Below, in pieces: positions 18,445 through 26,521 of a stretch of 64,000 nt of DNA (positions within the stretch are counted from its first letter, which is position 1; every line of letters begins with the position of its first letter). The position numbers were made by a program, and so were the translations under genes. Source of the DNA: UBA10349 sp003485905 (lineage in GTDB: Bacteria; Pseudomonadota; Gammaproteobacteria; Arenicellales; Arenicellaceae). The DNA lies in the NCBI GenBank assembly GCA_943787185.1, contig CALSLL010000002.1, forward strand, positions 620,001-684,000, given 5' to 3'. The notes beneath the pieces were generated by a model. The model ran no database searches. It was not told where the DNA came from and was given only the letters and a program-made list of their open reading frames with translations.

Positions 18445-19143
18445 TCAGGTTTCCAATAATAGCCCGCATTCACGATATTCTTCGCCTTTTGTCGGATCAA
18501 AATAGTCATGGTTGTCCGGAAGATCGCGATCAAAAATGTATTCCTCAACATCTAGCTCATTAAGATGGAACATCGGTGCTGTACGGACTGTGCCATGACT
18601 GCCTAAAGTGAATACATTGAGGCCCTTACGATGCGCGTTTTGATCGTGTCGAATACCATTGAGCCAAACATCTGGCTTTAAATCTTCCATTGCTCGATTA
18701 AATGGTTCTAGCTTTACAATTCGCGAAAAGTGGTCGTGTTCAGGTGTGTCTAAAGCGGGGATTTCACCGTGTACCGCAAGATAGTGAGCAGCTGACATTT
18801 TCGGTGAATATACCTTTAAGTTTAAATCGAGACGATCAACAACACGTTCAATATGCCGGTAAGTTTCAGCCGTATTAAAGCCATGGTCTACCCAAATTAC
18901 TGGGATATCCTTTTTGGGTTGCGTTACCAGGTGTAAAAACGCTACGGCCATCGGTCGAAAATTGGAGAATATAACCGGGTTCTTAGCATGCTCAACCGTA
19001 AACCGCATGATTTCGCTGGGCTTACTGTTTTTGAAACGCTCATTTAACGTAACTAAATCAGCTTTAGAATGAAACGTTAACTCTTCAGTAGAGTTTTCTA
19101 CTGCGGGAGTGACTGGCTGCTTACTCACTAACTCTAAACTCAT
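18445..19143 (-). CDS. Phosphoadenosine phosphosulfate reductase family protein (CysH-like)
   Basis: The PAPS reductase family reduces activated sulfate to sulfite with thioredoxin. This 232-residue protein has the PP-loop-like segment VIFSNFRPMAVAFLHLV near residue 58, the IPVIWVDHGFNTAETYRHIE segment near 84, an NGIRHDQNAHRKG element near 163, and the C-terminal ECGL with a single Cys at the catalytic place. It departs from Escherichia CysH in the loop (SNFRPMA rather than SSSFG) and at the end (ECGLLLET rather than ECGLHEG). No sulfite reductase or sulfate adenylyltransferase gene is nearby. It could be true assimilatory CysH or a related PP-loop enzyme. The upstream region is very AT-rich, consistent with its own promoter. 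Confidence 0.82.
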   Translation of the reverse strand: MSLELVSKQPVTPAVENSTEELTFHSKADLVTLNERFKNSKPSEIMRFTVEHAKNPVIFSNFRPMAVAFLHLVTQPKKDIPVIWVDHGFNTAETYRHIERVVDRLDLNLKVYSPKMSAAHYLAVHGEIPALDTPEHDHFSRIVKLEPFNRAMEDLKPDVWLNGIRHDQNAHRKGLNVFTLGSHGTVRTAPMFHLNELDVEEYIFDRDLPDNHDYFDPTKGEEYRECGLLLET

Positions 19144-19304
19144 GACGACACCTTAATGTTCAATGCCCTGCAAGTTTTAATAACTTGCGAGCGATTAACG
19201 CTTATCAATGAGAATGAGTATAGGGATAATTTATTATAATAAAAAAGAATAAAAAACTATTTAGTTATAATAAATACAGCTAATAACTTTACGTTACGAC
19301 TTGC

Positions 19305-20310
19305 TTAGTTTGTGTTCCTTAGCATCTGGCTAAATTTATTCCTTCGTGAAACGGACATATCTCTATCCTGTTTCAGAATAACGTGCTGTGTTTTACTCGC
19401 TGTTGGATTAAACCAAATACTCCACATTCCAGTTGATTCATTAGGCACCAATGAGTAGCGGATATCAGTTACTCTATGCCGGTTGTTGGGATCAACAGAT
19501 AAAAACCCTTTGGAGAACCAATCAAAACGTGCGAGATCTTTGGCTTGCTGTGAAGAATGATCCAACCAGGGCAAATCACGTTTCAACATTCAATTTTGGA
19601 ATAAGGTTTCCGGGATAAATGGTTGTATTTAGCGCGGCTCTGATAGCGTCGACGCGGAAACCATCTTCGACTTCATAGATAACTTTCCACAGCAAAATAT
19701 TGGCAAAGCTGGGCTTTACCTCCATACGTATGGGCGTGTCACCACGCTGCTTAGCTAGCTCGAGGCCTATGCCATTGACCCGTTGATGCTGGTAAAATCC
19801 GAGGCCTTGATAAGTGATCACCCAAACAACGGCGAATAGAGCAAAAATGGGTTTTTTCTTTTTTAATCCGATTACGAGTAGCGTCAATATTGGCAGGGTA
19901 AATAAGGGATCAATTACGGAAATAGTATTCCAGGCGAAACGCTCAGTGCTAAAAGGCCAGAACAGTTGGGTGCCATAACTGGTGCACGCGTCTAGTAGTC
20001 CGTGGGTGGCATAACCGCACAGACAAAATAGATAAGTTAGTTTGAAAGTTATATGTGAGCGCCGGCCAAATAGGTAGTAAAACACTAGTGCGCAAATAAG
20101 AGCGCCAACTGGAATAAAGAAAAGAGAATGTGAAAACTGGCGATGGTATTCCAGATACAGCAAAGGGTCTGTGTCCGAACTAATAAATGTGTCGAGATCG
20201 GGGGCCATGCCCGATGCGGTACCAAGCAAACTAGCGACAACGATATTGTTTTTTTGGCTAATGGCTTGTGGCACGCTTGCGCCGAGAACACCTTGAGTCA
20301 AAGGATCCAT
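19305..20310 (-). CDS. YdjM/YbcI-like membrane-bound metal-dependent hydrolase, one frameshift
   Basis: The YdjM (LexA-regulated membrane metal-dependent hydrolase) family has an N-terminal His/Asp signature, here MDPLTQGVLGASVPQAI, MAPDLDTF, HRQFSHSLFF and GYATHGLLDACTSYG. At least four hydrophobic segments follow within residues 60-175. The first reading frame stops at 19576 after NLIPKLNVET; the next frame, overlapping by 14 bases, continues with KRDLPWLDHSSQQAKDLAR and the family C-terminal domain ending at 19305. Removing one A from an AAA run near 19580 joins them into about 334 residues, the usual family size. I infer a one-base error or a recent frameshift. The substrate is unknown. 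It has its own upstream region and no close partner. Confidence 0.85.
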
Positions 20311-20551
20311 TTCAATATTTCAAAATTAATTGCATGAAGACATGTTTCATTAAGAGTAATCACTACCCCGATAATCGACCATACTTTATACTACTTACAT
20401 CTTTGGATAGTCCTTTTTACGACCAATTCAATAACTCCTAAAACCCCAAAATTAGTAGCCTAAAGATTAGTTTGAAGAAAACGTGTTTGAATTTTATGGC
20501 GCTATAGACAGCTTTTAGCTAACCACTTACAAAGAATAATTTGATATTACT

Positions 20552-21655
20552 ATGAGTCTCTCCGATAAAGTATTAGCCGTTAATAACGACCTACCAATAC
20601 GTACTGAGCTCCCTGTTCACAGTGGCAAAGTTCGCTCTGTTTACTGGCTAACTGAAGCTGATAGTGCGCGGCTGATCGCTGAAAAAAATTATGATGTTGC
20701 GGCAGACGCGCCGCTCGCAGTCATGGTGATTAGTGACCGCATATCTGCTTTCGAGTGCATTTGGCATGGGGAAGGCGGTATGAATGGTGTACCTGGAAAG
20801 GGCGCTGCGCTGAACGCTATATCTAATCATTGGTTTGATTTGTTTCGTCAGAATGGTCTGGCAGATAGTCATATTCTCGATATACCCCATCCTTTTGTTT
20901 GGATCGTACAAAAAGCTCGACCAGTGATGATTGAGGCAATTTGCCGTCAATACATTACGGGCTCCATGTGGAGGTCGTACGCTAAAGGTGAGCGCGATTT
21001 TTGCGGTATACGGATAGCGGAGGGTCTTGAGAAAGATCAAAAATTACCCGAGCTTCTAATAACGCCTTCAACCAAGGGTGTTTTAACCGGTATCCCGGGC
21101 GTGCCTGAACAGGATGACGTGAATATAACGCGTCAGAATATTTCGGAAAACTATCAGGCGTTTAAATTTTCAACACCTTCCGATATTGATCTATATGAGC
21201 GCCTCCTTAGAGAGGGTTTTACCATCATCAGCGATGAGCTTTCTAAGCTGAACCAGATATTTGTCGATACCAAGTTTGAATTCGGTTATGTAACCGATGC
21301 AAATGGAAGTAATAAATTGATCTATATGGACGAAGTTGGGACGCCGGATTCTTCGAGAATTTGGGATGGAGATGAATATTCAAACGGGAAGGTGGTTGAA
21401 AAATCTAAGGAAGCCTTCCGGCAGTTGTTGCTGAAGCACTTTCCCGACCCCGACATATTGCTCGACAAGAATCGAATGGATGAACGGTTTGCGCTAGCAG
21501 CAGATAACGCGTTACCTGAATCTATACTTATGGAAGTTTCAGATACGTACAGGAATATTGCCGAGAAAATTATCGGTAAGCAGTTAATGCTATCGGACAA
21601 CCCGAAATCAGAAATTATTGATGTACTAAGTGCAAGTTACGGATTGATCAGTTAA
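20552..21655 (+). CDS. purC: Phosphoribosylaminoimidazole-succinocarboxamide synthase
   Basis: SAICAR synthetase joins CAIR and aspartate with ATP in purine synthesis. This is the long form of 367 residues found in some gammaproteobacteria, against about 237 for Escherichia PurC. Visible elements are the N-terminal HSGKVRSVYWL loop, VISDRISAFECIW near residue 59, the RPVMIEAICRQYITGSMWRSY segment (given here only in part), and YMDEVGTPDSSRIWD near 260. It stands alone, convergent with ispB. No PurR-type operator is obvious upstream, and the Shine-Dalgarno is weak. Confidence 0.96.
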   Translation: MSLSDKVLAVNNDLPIRTELPVHSGKVRSVYWLTEADSARLIAEKNYDVAADAPLAVMVISDRISAFECIWHGEGGMNGVPGKGAALNAISNHWFDLFRQNGLADSHILDIPHPFVWIVQKARPVMIEAICRQYITGSMWRSYAKGERDFCGIRIAEGLEKDQKLPELLITPSTKGVLTGIPGVPEQDDVNITRQNISENYQAFKFSTPSDIDLYERLLREGFTIISDELSKLNQIFVDTKFEFGYVTDANGSNKLIYMDEVGTPDSSRIWDGDEYSNGKVVEKSKEAFRQLLLKHFPDPDILLDKNRMDERFALAADNALPESILMEVSDTYRNIAEKIIGKQLMLSDNPKSEIIDVLSASYGLIS

Positions 21656-21690
21656 TTACTCTGATGCTTGTGTCCCCTTAACTTGTTCGG

Positions 21691-22716
21691 TTAGAACGTG
21701 CGTTCGACTGAGAAAGCCGCGATATCGAGCATGGCACTTTTCCAGACAGAATCCGGGACGATGGCTAATGCATCCTGTGCTAACTGCGCGTGTTCTCTAG
21801 CTTGACGAGCAGTGTAGGCGAGCGCGCCGGTTGACTCGATAATTTTGAGAACATTATCAAAAGTACCGCGATCAGCATTTTCAATAGCGGCAATAATCGT
21901 ATTGCGATCTGACTGTTCTGCACGAGCCAAGGCATGAATTAGTGGCAGAGTAGGCTTACCTTCAGCTAAATCATCGCCAACATTTTTACCCATTTCGTTC
22001 GCGTCAGCGGTGTAATCGAGAACATCATCAACTAGCTGAAATGCGATGCCTAGATGCAATCCGTAGTTACGCATAGCTTGTTCGATTGCACTGGATTGGT
22101 TCGTTGCGACCGTGGCTAGTATGGCGGCGGCTTCGAAAAGGATAGCGGTTTTACGTCGAATGGTTTCGAAGTAATCTTGTTCAGAAGTTTCTGCTGCGCC
22201 AATATTCATTAGCTGCATCACTTCACCTTCAGCGATAGTGTTTGTGGTGTGTGAGAGTATCTCCATGACACGCATACTATTTATAGAGACCATCATTTGG
22301 AATGATCTCGAATAGAGGAAATCTCCGACCAACACGCTTGCGGCATTACCGAATAACTCGTTGGCAGTTTCTTTACCGCGACGCATTGCAGACTCATCGA
22401 CTACATCATCATGTAGCAAGGTGGCGGTATGTATAAATTCGATTATCGCCGCAAGCGATATAATTGTTGGGTTGCCCACAACACTGGCTTTTTGGCCCGC
22501 GCAAGCAGCCAATAATACGGTGACGGGTCGCAATCGTTTGCCACCAGCATTAATGATATAGGCACCCAATTGATTTATTAAGGCAACATCGGAAGTCATT
22601 TGCCGATTAATTTCCGCGTTCACGGCCTGCATTTCGTCATTAACCAGCGCTAAACTTGCACTGATATCTATAGTTTTTGTATACGCCTCGGCTATTGAAG
22701 CTTTATTGATATTCAT
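21691..22716 (-). CDS. ispB: Octaprenyl-diphosphate synthase type polyprenyl synthetase
   Basis: It builds the long isoprenoid side chain of ubiquinone from farnesyl diphosphate and isopentenyl diphosphate. Both Asp-rich motifs are present: LLHDDVVDESAMRRG near residue 100 and FQLVDDVLDY near 232. The length, 341 residues, and the divergent position next to rplU match Escherichia and Pseudomonas ispB. The protein has a 20-residue N-terminal extension compared with Escherichia. Product chain length (C40 or C45) cannot be told from sequence here. It shares a 225-base divergent control region with rplU. Confidence 0.95.
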   Translation of the reverse strand: MNINKASIAEAYTKTIDISASLALVNDEMQAVNAEINRQMTSDVALINQLGAYIINAGGKRLRPVTVLLAACAGQKASVVGNPTIISLAAIIEFIHTATLLHDDVVDESAMRRGKETANELFGNAASVLVGDFLYSRSFQMMVSINSMRVMEILSHTTNTIAEGEVMQLMNIGAAETSEQDYFETIRRKTAILFEAAAILATVATNQSSAIEQAMRNYGLHLGIAFQLVDDVLDYTADANEMGKNVGDDLAEGKPTLPLIHALARAEQSDRNTIIAAIENADRGTFDNVLKIIESTGALAYTARQAREHAQLAQDALAIVPDSVWKSAMLDIAAFSVERTF

Positions 22717-22843
22717 ACACTCAAATATACGCTAAACATGCGATGGGAACGCTTAGAATGCCCGTGAAATCCGTGGCATGCAATGGGCGTGTTAAAAACA
22801 AACCAAAACTATTGAATTTAATCAATAATTATCAGATGTTTGG

Positions 22844-22872
22844 TTGACCTGTAAGCGTGTGCTCTATAGAAT
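22844..22872 (+). promoter_or_regulatory. Sigma-70 promoter of rplU-rpmA
   Basis: TTGACC (22844-22849), a 17-base spacer and TAGAAT (22867-22872), followed at once by CGCGCGCC, a GC-rich discriminator of the kind seen at growth-rate and stringently controlled promoters. Good consensus match; transcription would start near 22879, about 60 bases before the rplU start. Confidence 0.75.
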
Positions 22873-22941
22873 CGCGCGCCTTATCGAAGGTTATACATTT
22901 CGTATGGGTTTCGAGGGTTTTATATCCGGAGTTGGTAAAAA

Positions 22942-23610
22942 ATGTACGCAATTATAAAAAGCGGCGGCAAGCAGTATAAAGTGACCGTCGGGCAAAAATT
23001 GAAATTGGAGAACCTTGATGCTGAAGAAGGTTCCAAAATCAGCTTCGACGAAGTGTTGATGATTGCCGATGGAGACAAAATTGAAGTAGGCAGTCCGTTA
23101 ACCGGTAAGTCGGTACAGGCGGAAGTGGTTGCGCATGGTCGCCGCAAAAAGGTGAAAATCCTCAAGTTTCGACGTCGCCAAAATTCGCGAACTCGAATGG
23201 GACATCGTCAGGGTTATACAGAAATTGAAATAACTGGTATTGGTGGGTCTGCGGTTGCGAAAAAGACGGCGTCTAAAAAGGCTGCTGCTAAGACACCGGC
23301 AAAGAGCGCTCCAAAAGCTGCGGAGAAAGCGGTTCCTAAAGCGAAACCAGCTGCTACTAAAGCCAAACCAAAAGCTGCTGAAGCCAAAAAGGCCGCTGCT
23401 AAATCAAGCAGCACTGATGATCTTAAGTTGTTGAGTGGTGTTGGTCCTGCATTGGAAAAAAAGCTTCTGGCAGCCGGTGTGACATCATTCGCGCAAATTG
23501 CAGCTTGGAAGAAGTCAGATATTGTAGAGTTTGATGAAAAGTTGAGCTTTAAAGGTCGTATCGAACGCGAAGATTGGGTTAAACAAGCAAAGGCTCTGGC
23601 GAAAGGTTAG
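22942..23610 (+). CDS. rplU: Ribosomal protein L21 with Ala/Lys linker and C-terminal helix-hairpin-helix domain
   Basis: L21 binds 23S rRNA in the large subunit. Residues 1-103 are a standard L21 (MYAIIKSGGKQYKV to RMGHRQGYTEIEI). Residues about 104-158 are a Lys/Ala/Pro-rich linker. Residues about 159-222 form a separate domain (LKLLSGVGPALEKKLLAAG) with a helix-hairpin-helix pattern and a FKGRIEREDWVKQAK end. This extension is familiar from alphaproteobacterial L21 and resembles the domain fused to some NADH dehydrogenase subunits; Escherichia L21 lacks it. Shine-Dalgarno and operon order with rpmA are normal. The linker should be disordered and could bind RNA. The frame is continuous, so this is not an artefact. 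Confidence 0.95.
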   Translation: MYAIIKSGGKQYKVTVGQKLKLENLDAEEGSKISFDEVLMIADGDKIEVGSPLTGKSVQAEVVAHGRRKKVKILKFRRRQNSRTRMGHRQGYTEIEITGIGGSAVAKKTASKKAAAKTPAKSAPKAAEKAVPKAKPAATKAKPKAAEAKKAAAKSSSTDDLKLLSGVGPALEKKLLAAGVTSFAQIAAWKKSDIVEFDEKLSFKGRIEREDWVKQAKALAKG

Positions 23611-23658
23611 TACAAAGCCTAGTACCCACTTTAACGAATTTAGTTGAGGAAATAAAAA

Positions 23659-23916
23659 ATGGCACATAAAAAAGCAGGCGGTAGTTCCAGAAACGGTCGT
23701 GATTCTGAAAGCAAACGACTTGGCGTAAAACGCTATGCTGGACAAGTAGTCGCTGCGGGAAACATTCTTGTTCGTCAGCGGGGCAGTAACTTCCACGCAG
23801 GCGAGAACGTAGGCACGGGTAAAGATTTTACTTTGTTCGCACTTAGCGAAGGCAAAGTGTTATTCGAGCAAAAAGGCCCAAGAAATCGTAAAATGGTTAG
23901 TATTGTTGCCAGTTAA
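23659..23916 (+). CDS. rpmA: Ribosomal protein L27
   Basis: L27 reaches the peptidyl-transferase centre with its N-terminus and helps position tRNA. The 85-residue protein begins MAHKKAGGSSRNGRDSESKR, the standard sequence without the cleavable N-terminal peptide of Firmicutes. The GVKRYAGQVVAAGNILVRQR segment follows. It lies 48 bases after rplU, with a GAGGAAA Shine-Dalgarno, and a strong terminator follows 20 bases downstream. Confidence 0.98.
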   Translation: MAHKKAGGSSRNGRDSESKRLGVKRYAGQVVAAGNILVRQRGSNFHAGENVGTGKDFTLFALSEGKVLFEQKGPRNRKMVSIVAS

Positions 23917-23935
23917 TTCGGATTAGAGAGCTTTT

Positions 23936-23976
23936 TAAAAAGACCCGCCCTGGTAATCCTAGGCGGGTCTTTTTTT
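23936..23976 (+). terminator. Rho-independent terminator after rpmA
   Basis: AAAAAGACCCGCC and GGCGGGTCTTTTT pair around a 12-base loop and end in a run of T, 20 bases after the rpmA stop and 11 before obgE. It may split the rplU-rpmA transcript from obgE or let through only part of it. Confidence 0.9.
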
Positions 23977-23986
23977 ATGACCGATT

Positions 23987-25109
23987 ATGAAATTTGTAGA
24001 TGAAGCGGAAATTATTGTTCAAGCCGGTAATGGTGGCCATGGTTGCTTGAGTTTTCGGCGGGAGAAGAATATTCCCCGTGGAGGGCCTGACGGTGGTGAT
24101 GGAGGTAAAGGAGGTGATGTCTATTTGGTGGCTAATGATAGCCTGAACACATTGGCCGACTTTCGTTACCAACGAGATTACCGTGCGGAAAGTGGCAAAG
24201 GAGGTGCCGGTCGGGAGAAATCGGGCGTGGGCGGCGATGATGTGTATATCGGCGTGCCCTTGGGGACTTTGGTTTCCGATAAAGCTACGGGAGAGTTAAT
24301 TGCCGATATGCTGGTTATAGGGGAGCCTGTTGCCGTTGCTTGGGGAGGTAAGGGTGGTCAGGGGAATACTCGATTTAAGACAAGCACCAATCGCGCACCA
24401 CGTAAGACGACTAAGGGTAAAGATGGTGAACAGCGCCGATTGGAGCTTGAGCTCAAGGTATTAGCAGATGTTGGTTTGTTAGGGTTGCCTAATGCTGGTA
24501 AATCAACTTTGCTGGGGACGGTGTCTCAGGCACGTCCTAAAATTGCTAATTACCCGTTTACAACGCTTTATCCGGAACTGGGCGTGGTTAGCTTGGGAGT
24601 ACGGAGTAATTTTGTTGTAGCGGACATCCCCGGTCTTATTGAAGGGGCAGCTGAAGGCGCAGGTTTAGGTATCCAGTTTTTACGCCACTTAGCACGTACA
24701 AGATTACTATTACATATGGTGGATATTGCACCATATGACAATGATGAGGCTGATCTGCTTTCCGATATAAGATCAATAGAAGGCGAGTTGGAAAGCTATT
24801 CTGAGTCATTTGATGCTGATTTGGTGCATCAGGAACGTTGGCTAGTAATAAATAAAACCGATGTGTTGCCTGCTGAGGAAGTAGATCAACGAGTTGAGGA
24901 ACTAGTGCAGGCATTAAACTGGAAAGCTCCGGTTTTTTTCGATTTCTGCAGCTACCGGTGCGGGGTGTGATGAACTATGTGGCAAGATTATGATTTATTT
25001 GGAAGAATTAGACCGTGATTCAAAGACGGAAGTTCTACAGTCAATTCCAGGTGATATGCAGGCGAATATAGAAACAGACCTACCCTATGACGGACAACAA
25101 GAGGAATAA
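23987..25109 (+). CDS. obgE: GTPase ObgE/CgtA, one frameshift
   Basis: Obg is an essential GTPase acting in large-subunit maturation and the stringent response. The N-terminal glycine-rich Obg domain (residues 1-158, GGPDGGDGGKGGDVYLVAND) and the G domain are present: P-loop GLPNAGKSTLL near 165, switch FTTLYPELGVV, DIPGLIEGA, and NKTD. In the G5 region the frame breaks in a run of seven T at 24933-24939. Removing one T restores APVFSISAATGAG and runs to a stop at 25109, giving 373 residues. I infer a homopolymer error, because the gene is essential and the downstream frame is intact. The last codons hold the ribosome site of proB. A terminator separates it from rpmA. Confidence 0.93.
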
Positions 25110-25113
25110 GGCA

Positions 25114-25908
25114 GTGAGCCGGACCAAAATGGAGCAATCACGTCGTTGGGTTATTAAGATTGGCAGTGCTTTGCTGACTTCTAATGGGACTGGCGTTAAT
25201 TTCTCTCTGATTGCTCAACTGGCTCAACAAATTAATGAGTTGAGGAAATCAGGTGTTGAGGTGCTACTGGTATCCAGTGGTGCGGTGGCTGCCGGAGTGG
25301 CGCGTCTGGGGTGGACTAGTCGGCCTGATGATATGCCAGGCTTACAAGCAGCTGCTGCTGTGGGGCAGTCAGCGTTGGTGCGTGCGTATGAAACCCAGTT
25401 TGATGTGCATGGCATGACAATTGCGCAAGTTTTACTGACCCATGCGGATTTGGCTAACGCTGAGCGTCGAGAAAATGCTAGTGCGGCGTTAGGCGCGTTA
25501 ATTGACCTGAGAGTGATCCCGGTCGTAAATGAGAATGATACCGTTGCGACAGAGGAAATTCGGTTTGGCGATAATGATAATCTAGCCGCCCTGGTTGCAG
25601 ATTTGGTCGTTGCAGATTTACTGGTTATTCTTACAGACCAGAATGGTCTATATGATGGCGATCCACGCGAGCATATCGAAGCACATTTGATATCTGAAGC
25701 AGTAGCAGGCGATTCAAAGCTAAAGTCCTATGCTGGAAGTAGTTCGAGTTTTGGTCGAGGTGGCATGGTGACGAAACTGGAAGCTGCAGAACACGCCGCG
25801 CGTAATGGTACAAGCACGGTGATCGCGGGTGGTGCTGTCGAAAATGTATTGCTAGATATCCATCAAGGTAGGAATGTGGGAACCTATTTAAAGGCTGAGA
25901 AGCTGTAG
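25114..25908 (+). CDS. proB: Glutamate 5-kinase lacking the PUA domain
   Basis: ProB phosphorylates glutamate as the first step to proline. The amino-acid kinase domain is complete: WVIKIGSALLTSNG, VLLVSSGAVAAG, NENDTVATEEIRFGDND and the FGRGGMVTKLEAA segment. The protein ends at GTYLKAEKL after about 264 residues, while Escherichia ProB has 367 with a C-terminal PUA domain; no PUA sequence can be read in any frame of the 138 bases before rpsT. Kinase-only ProB occurs in some bacteria. I choose GTG 25114, with GAGGAA seven bases upstream; ATG 25129 is the alternative. It lies four bases after obgE, so it is cotranscribed. Confidence 0.9.
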   Translation: MSRTKMEQSRRWVIKIGSALLTSNGTGVNFSLIAQLAQQINELRKSGVEVLLVSSGAVAAGVARLGWTSRPDDMPGLQAAAAVGQSALVRAYETQFDVHGMTIAQVLLTHADLANAERRENASAALGALIDLRVIPVVNENDTVATEEIRFGDNDNLAALVADLVVADLLVILTDQNGLYDGDPREHIEAHLISEAVAGDSKLKSYAGSSSSFGRGGMVTKLEAAEHAARNGTSTVIAGGAVENVLLDIHQGRNVGTYLKAEKL

Positions 25909-25973
25909 ATTGCGAGCTTGAATTTTCAGCCAGAATTACTGGATCTAACACTAGATTGTTTAAATTGTGGGTA

Positions 25974-26003
25974 ATAAAAAAGGAGCCGATTAGCTCCTTT
26001 TGT
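25974..26003 (-). terminator. Rho-independent terminator of rpsT, possibly bidirectional
   Basis: On the minus strand AAAAGGAGC, a six-base loop and GCTCCTTTTTT form a hairpin with a T tail, 40 bases after the rpsT stop. In the other direction it also has an A-rich side and TTTT, so it could end the proB transcript. Confidence 0.8.
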
Positions 26004-26046
26004 ACTTTTGAGCCAAAACAAATTGGCGCGATCCAAATCTACTAAT

Positions 26047-26313
26047 TTAGCTTGAAACAGCCCTAAGTCGATTATTGAGTCGGCTTTTAAGGCGTGCCGC
26101 ACGATGTTTATGGTGCAATCCTTTTGAAACAGCCCTATCAATGCTTGACGTTGCCTTTTGATATAAGTTGCGGGATGCATCGGAATCACCGGCTTCGAGT
26201 GATTTTAAAAATGCCTTAATCGAAGTTCGTAAAGCTGAGCGTTGCCCAGCTTTTAGCAGACGTCGAGATTCGTTCTGTCTTGCGCGTTTTTTCGCTTGCG
26301 GTGAATTTGCCAC
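26047..26313 (-). CDS. rpsT: Ribosomal protein S20
   Basis: S20 binds 16S rRNA early in small-subunit assembly. The protein starts at GTG 26313 (encoding ANSPQAKKRARQNESRR after the initiator), preceded by GAGGA nine bases upstream; an earlier in-frame ATG gives a 24-residue extension that no S20 has. It has 88 residues and is Arg/Lys-rich and helical, as expected. Escherichia rpsT also uses a weak non-AUG start, where S20 controls its own translation, so the GTG may matter for feedback. It is divergent from murJ, the usual arrangement. Confidence 0.97.
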   Translation of the reverse strand: MANSPQAKKRARQNESRRLLKAGQRSALRTSIKAFLKSLEAGDSDASRNLYQKATSSIDRAVSKGLHHKHRAARLKSRLNNRLRAVSS

Positions 26314-26521
26314 GTAGCTAATCCTCTTGTTCTTCCCACCGGAAAATGAGGGCGCAACTATCCAGAAAATGAGCTTGCCTGTCAAGCTGGAATCAAGCTT
26401 TAAAACGAGCTTTTTTGTTATATTTTAGAGGGTTTCAGGAGATATCCACAAAATCTTGGAAAGTCTGGCACAATCGCTTCAAATTATATTTGAATTTGGC
26501 TATATCGTGGTTCAGTAGCAG

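Noticed and set aside
18278..18505. Plus-strand open frame of 75 codons in the gap before the CysH-like gene
   Set aside because: It overlaps the 3' end of the CysH-like gene on the other strand, has no Shine-Dalgarno and no family resemblance.
19200..19300. AT-rich stretch as insertion-sequence end or origin-like element
   Set aside because: No inverted repeat ends, DnaA boxes or transposase gene; it is probably just the promoter region of the CysH-like gene.
23240..23434. Arg/Leu-rich frame within rplU, or a DNA repeat array
   Set aside because: It is an out-of-frame reading of the Lys/Ala-rich linker of L21; the repeats are codon-level, not a mobile or CRISPR repeat.
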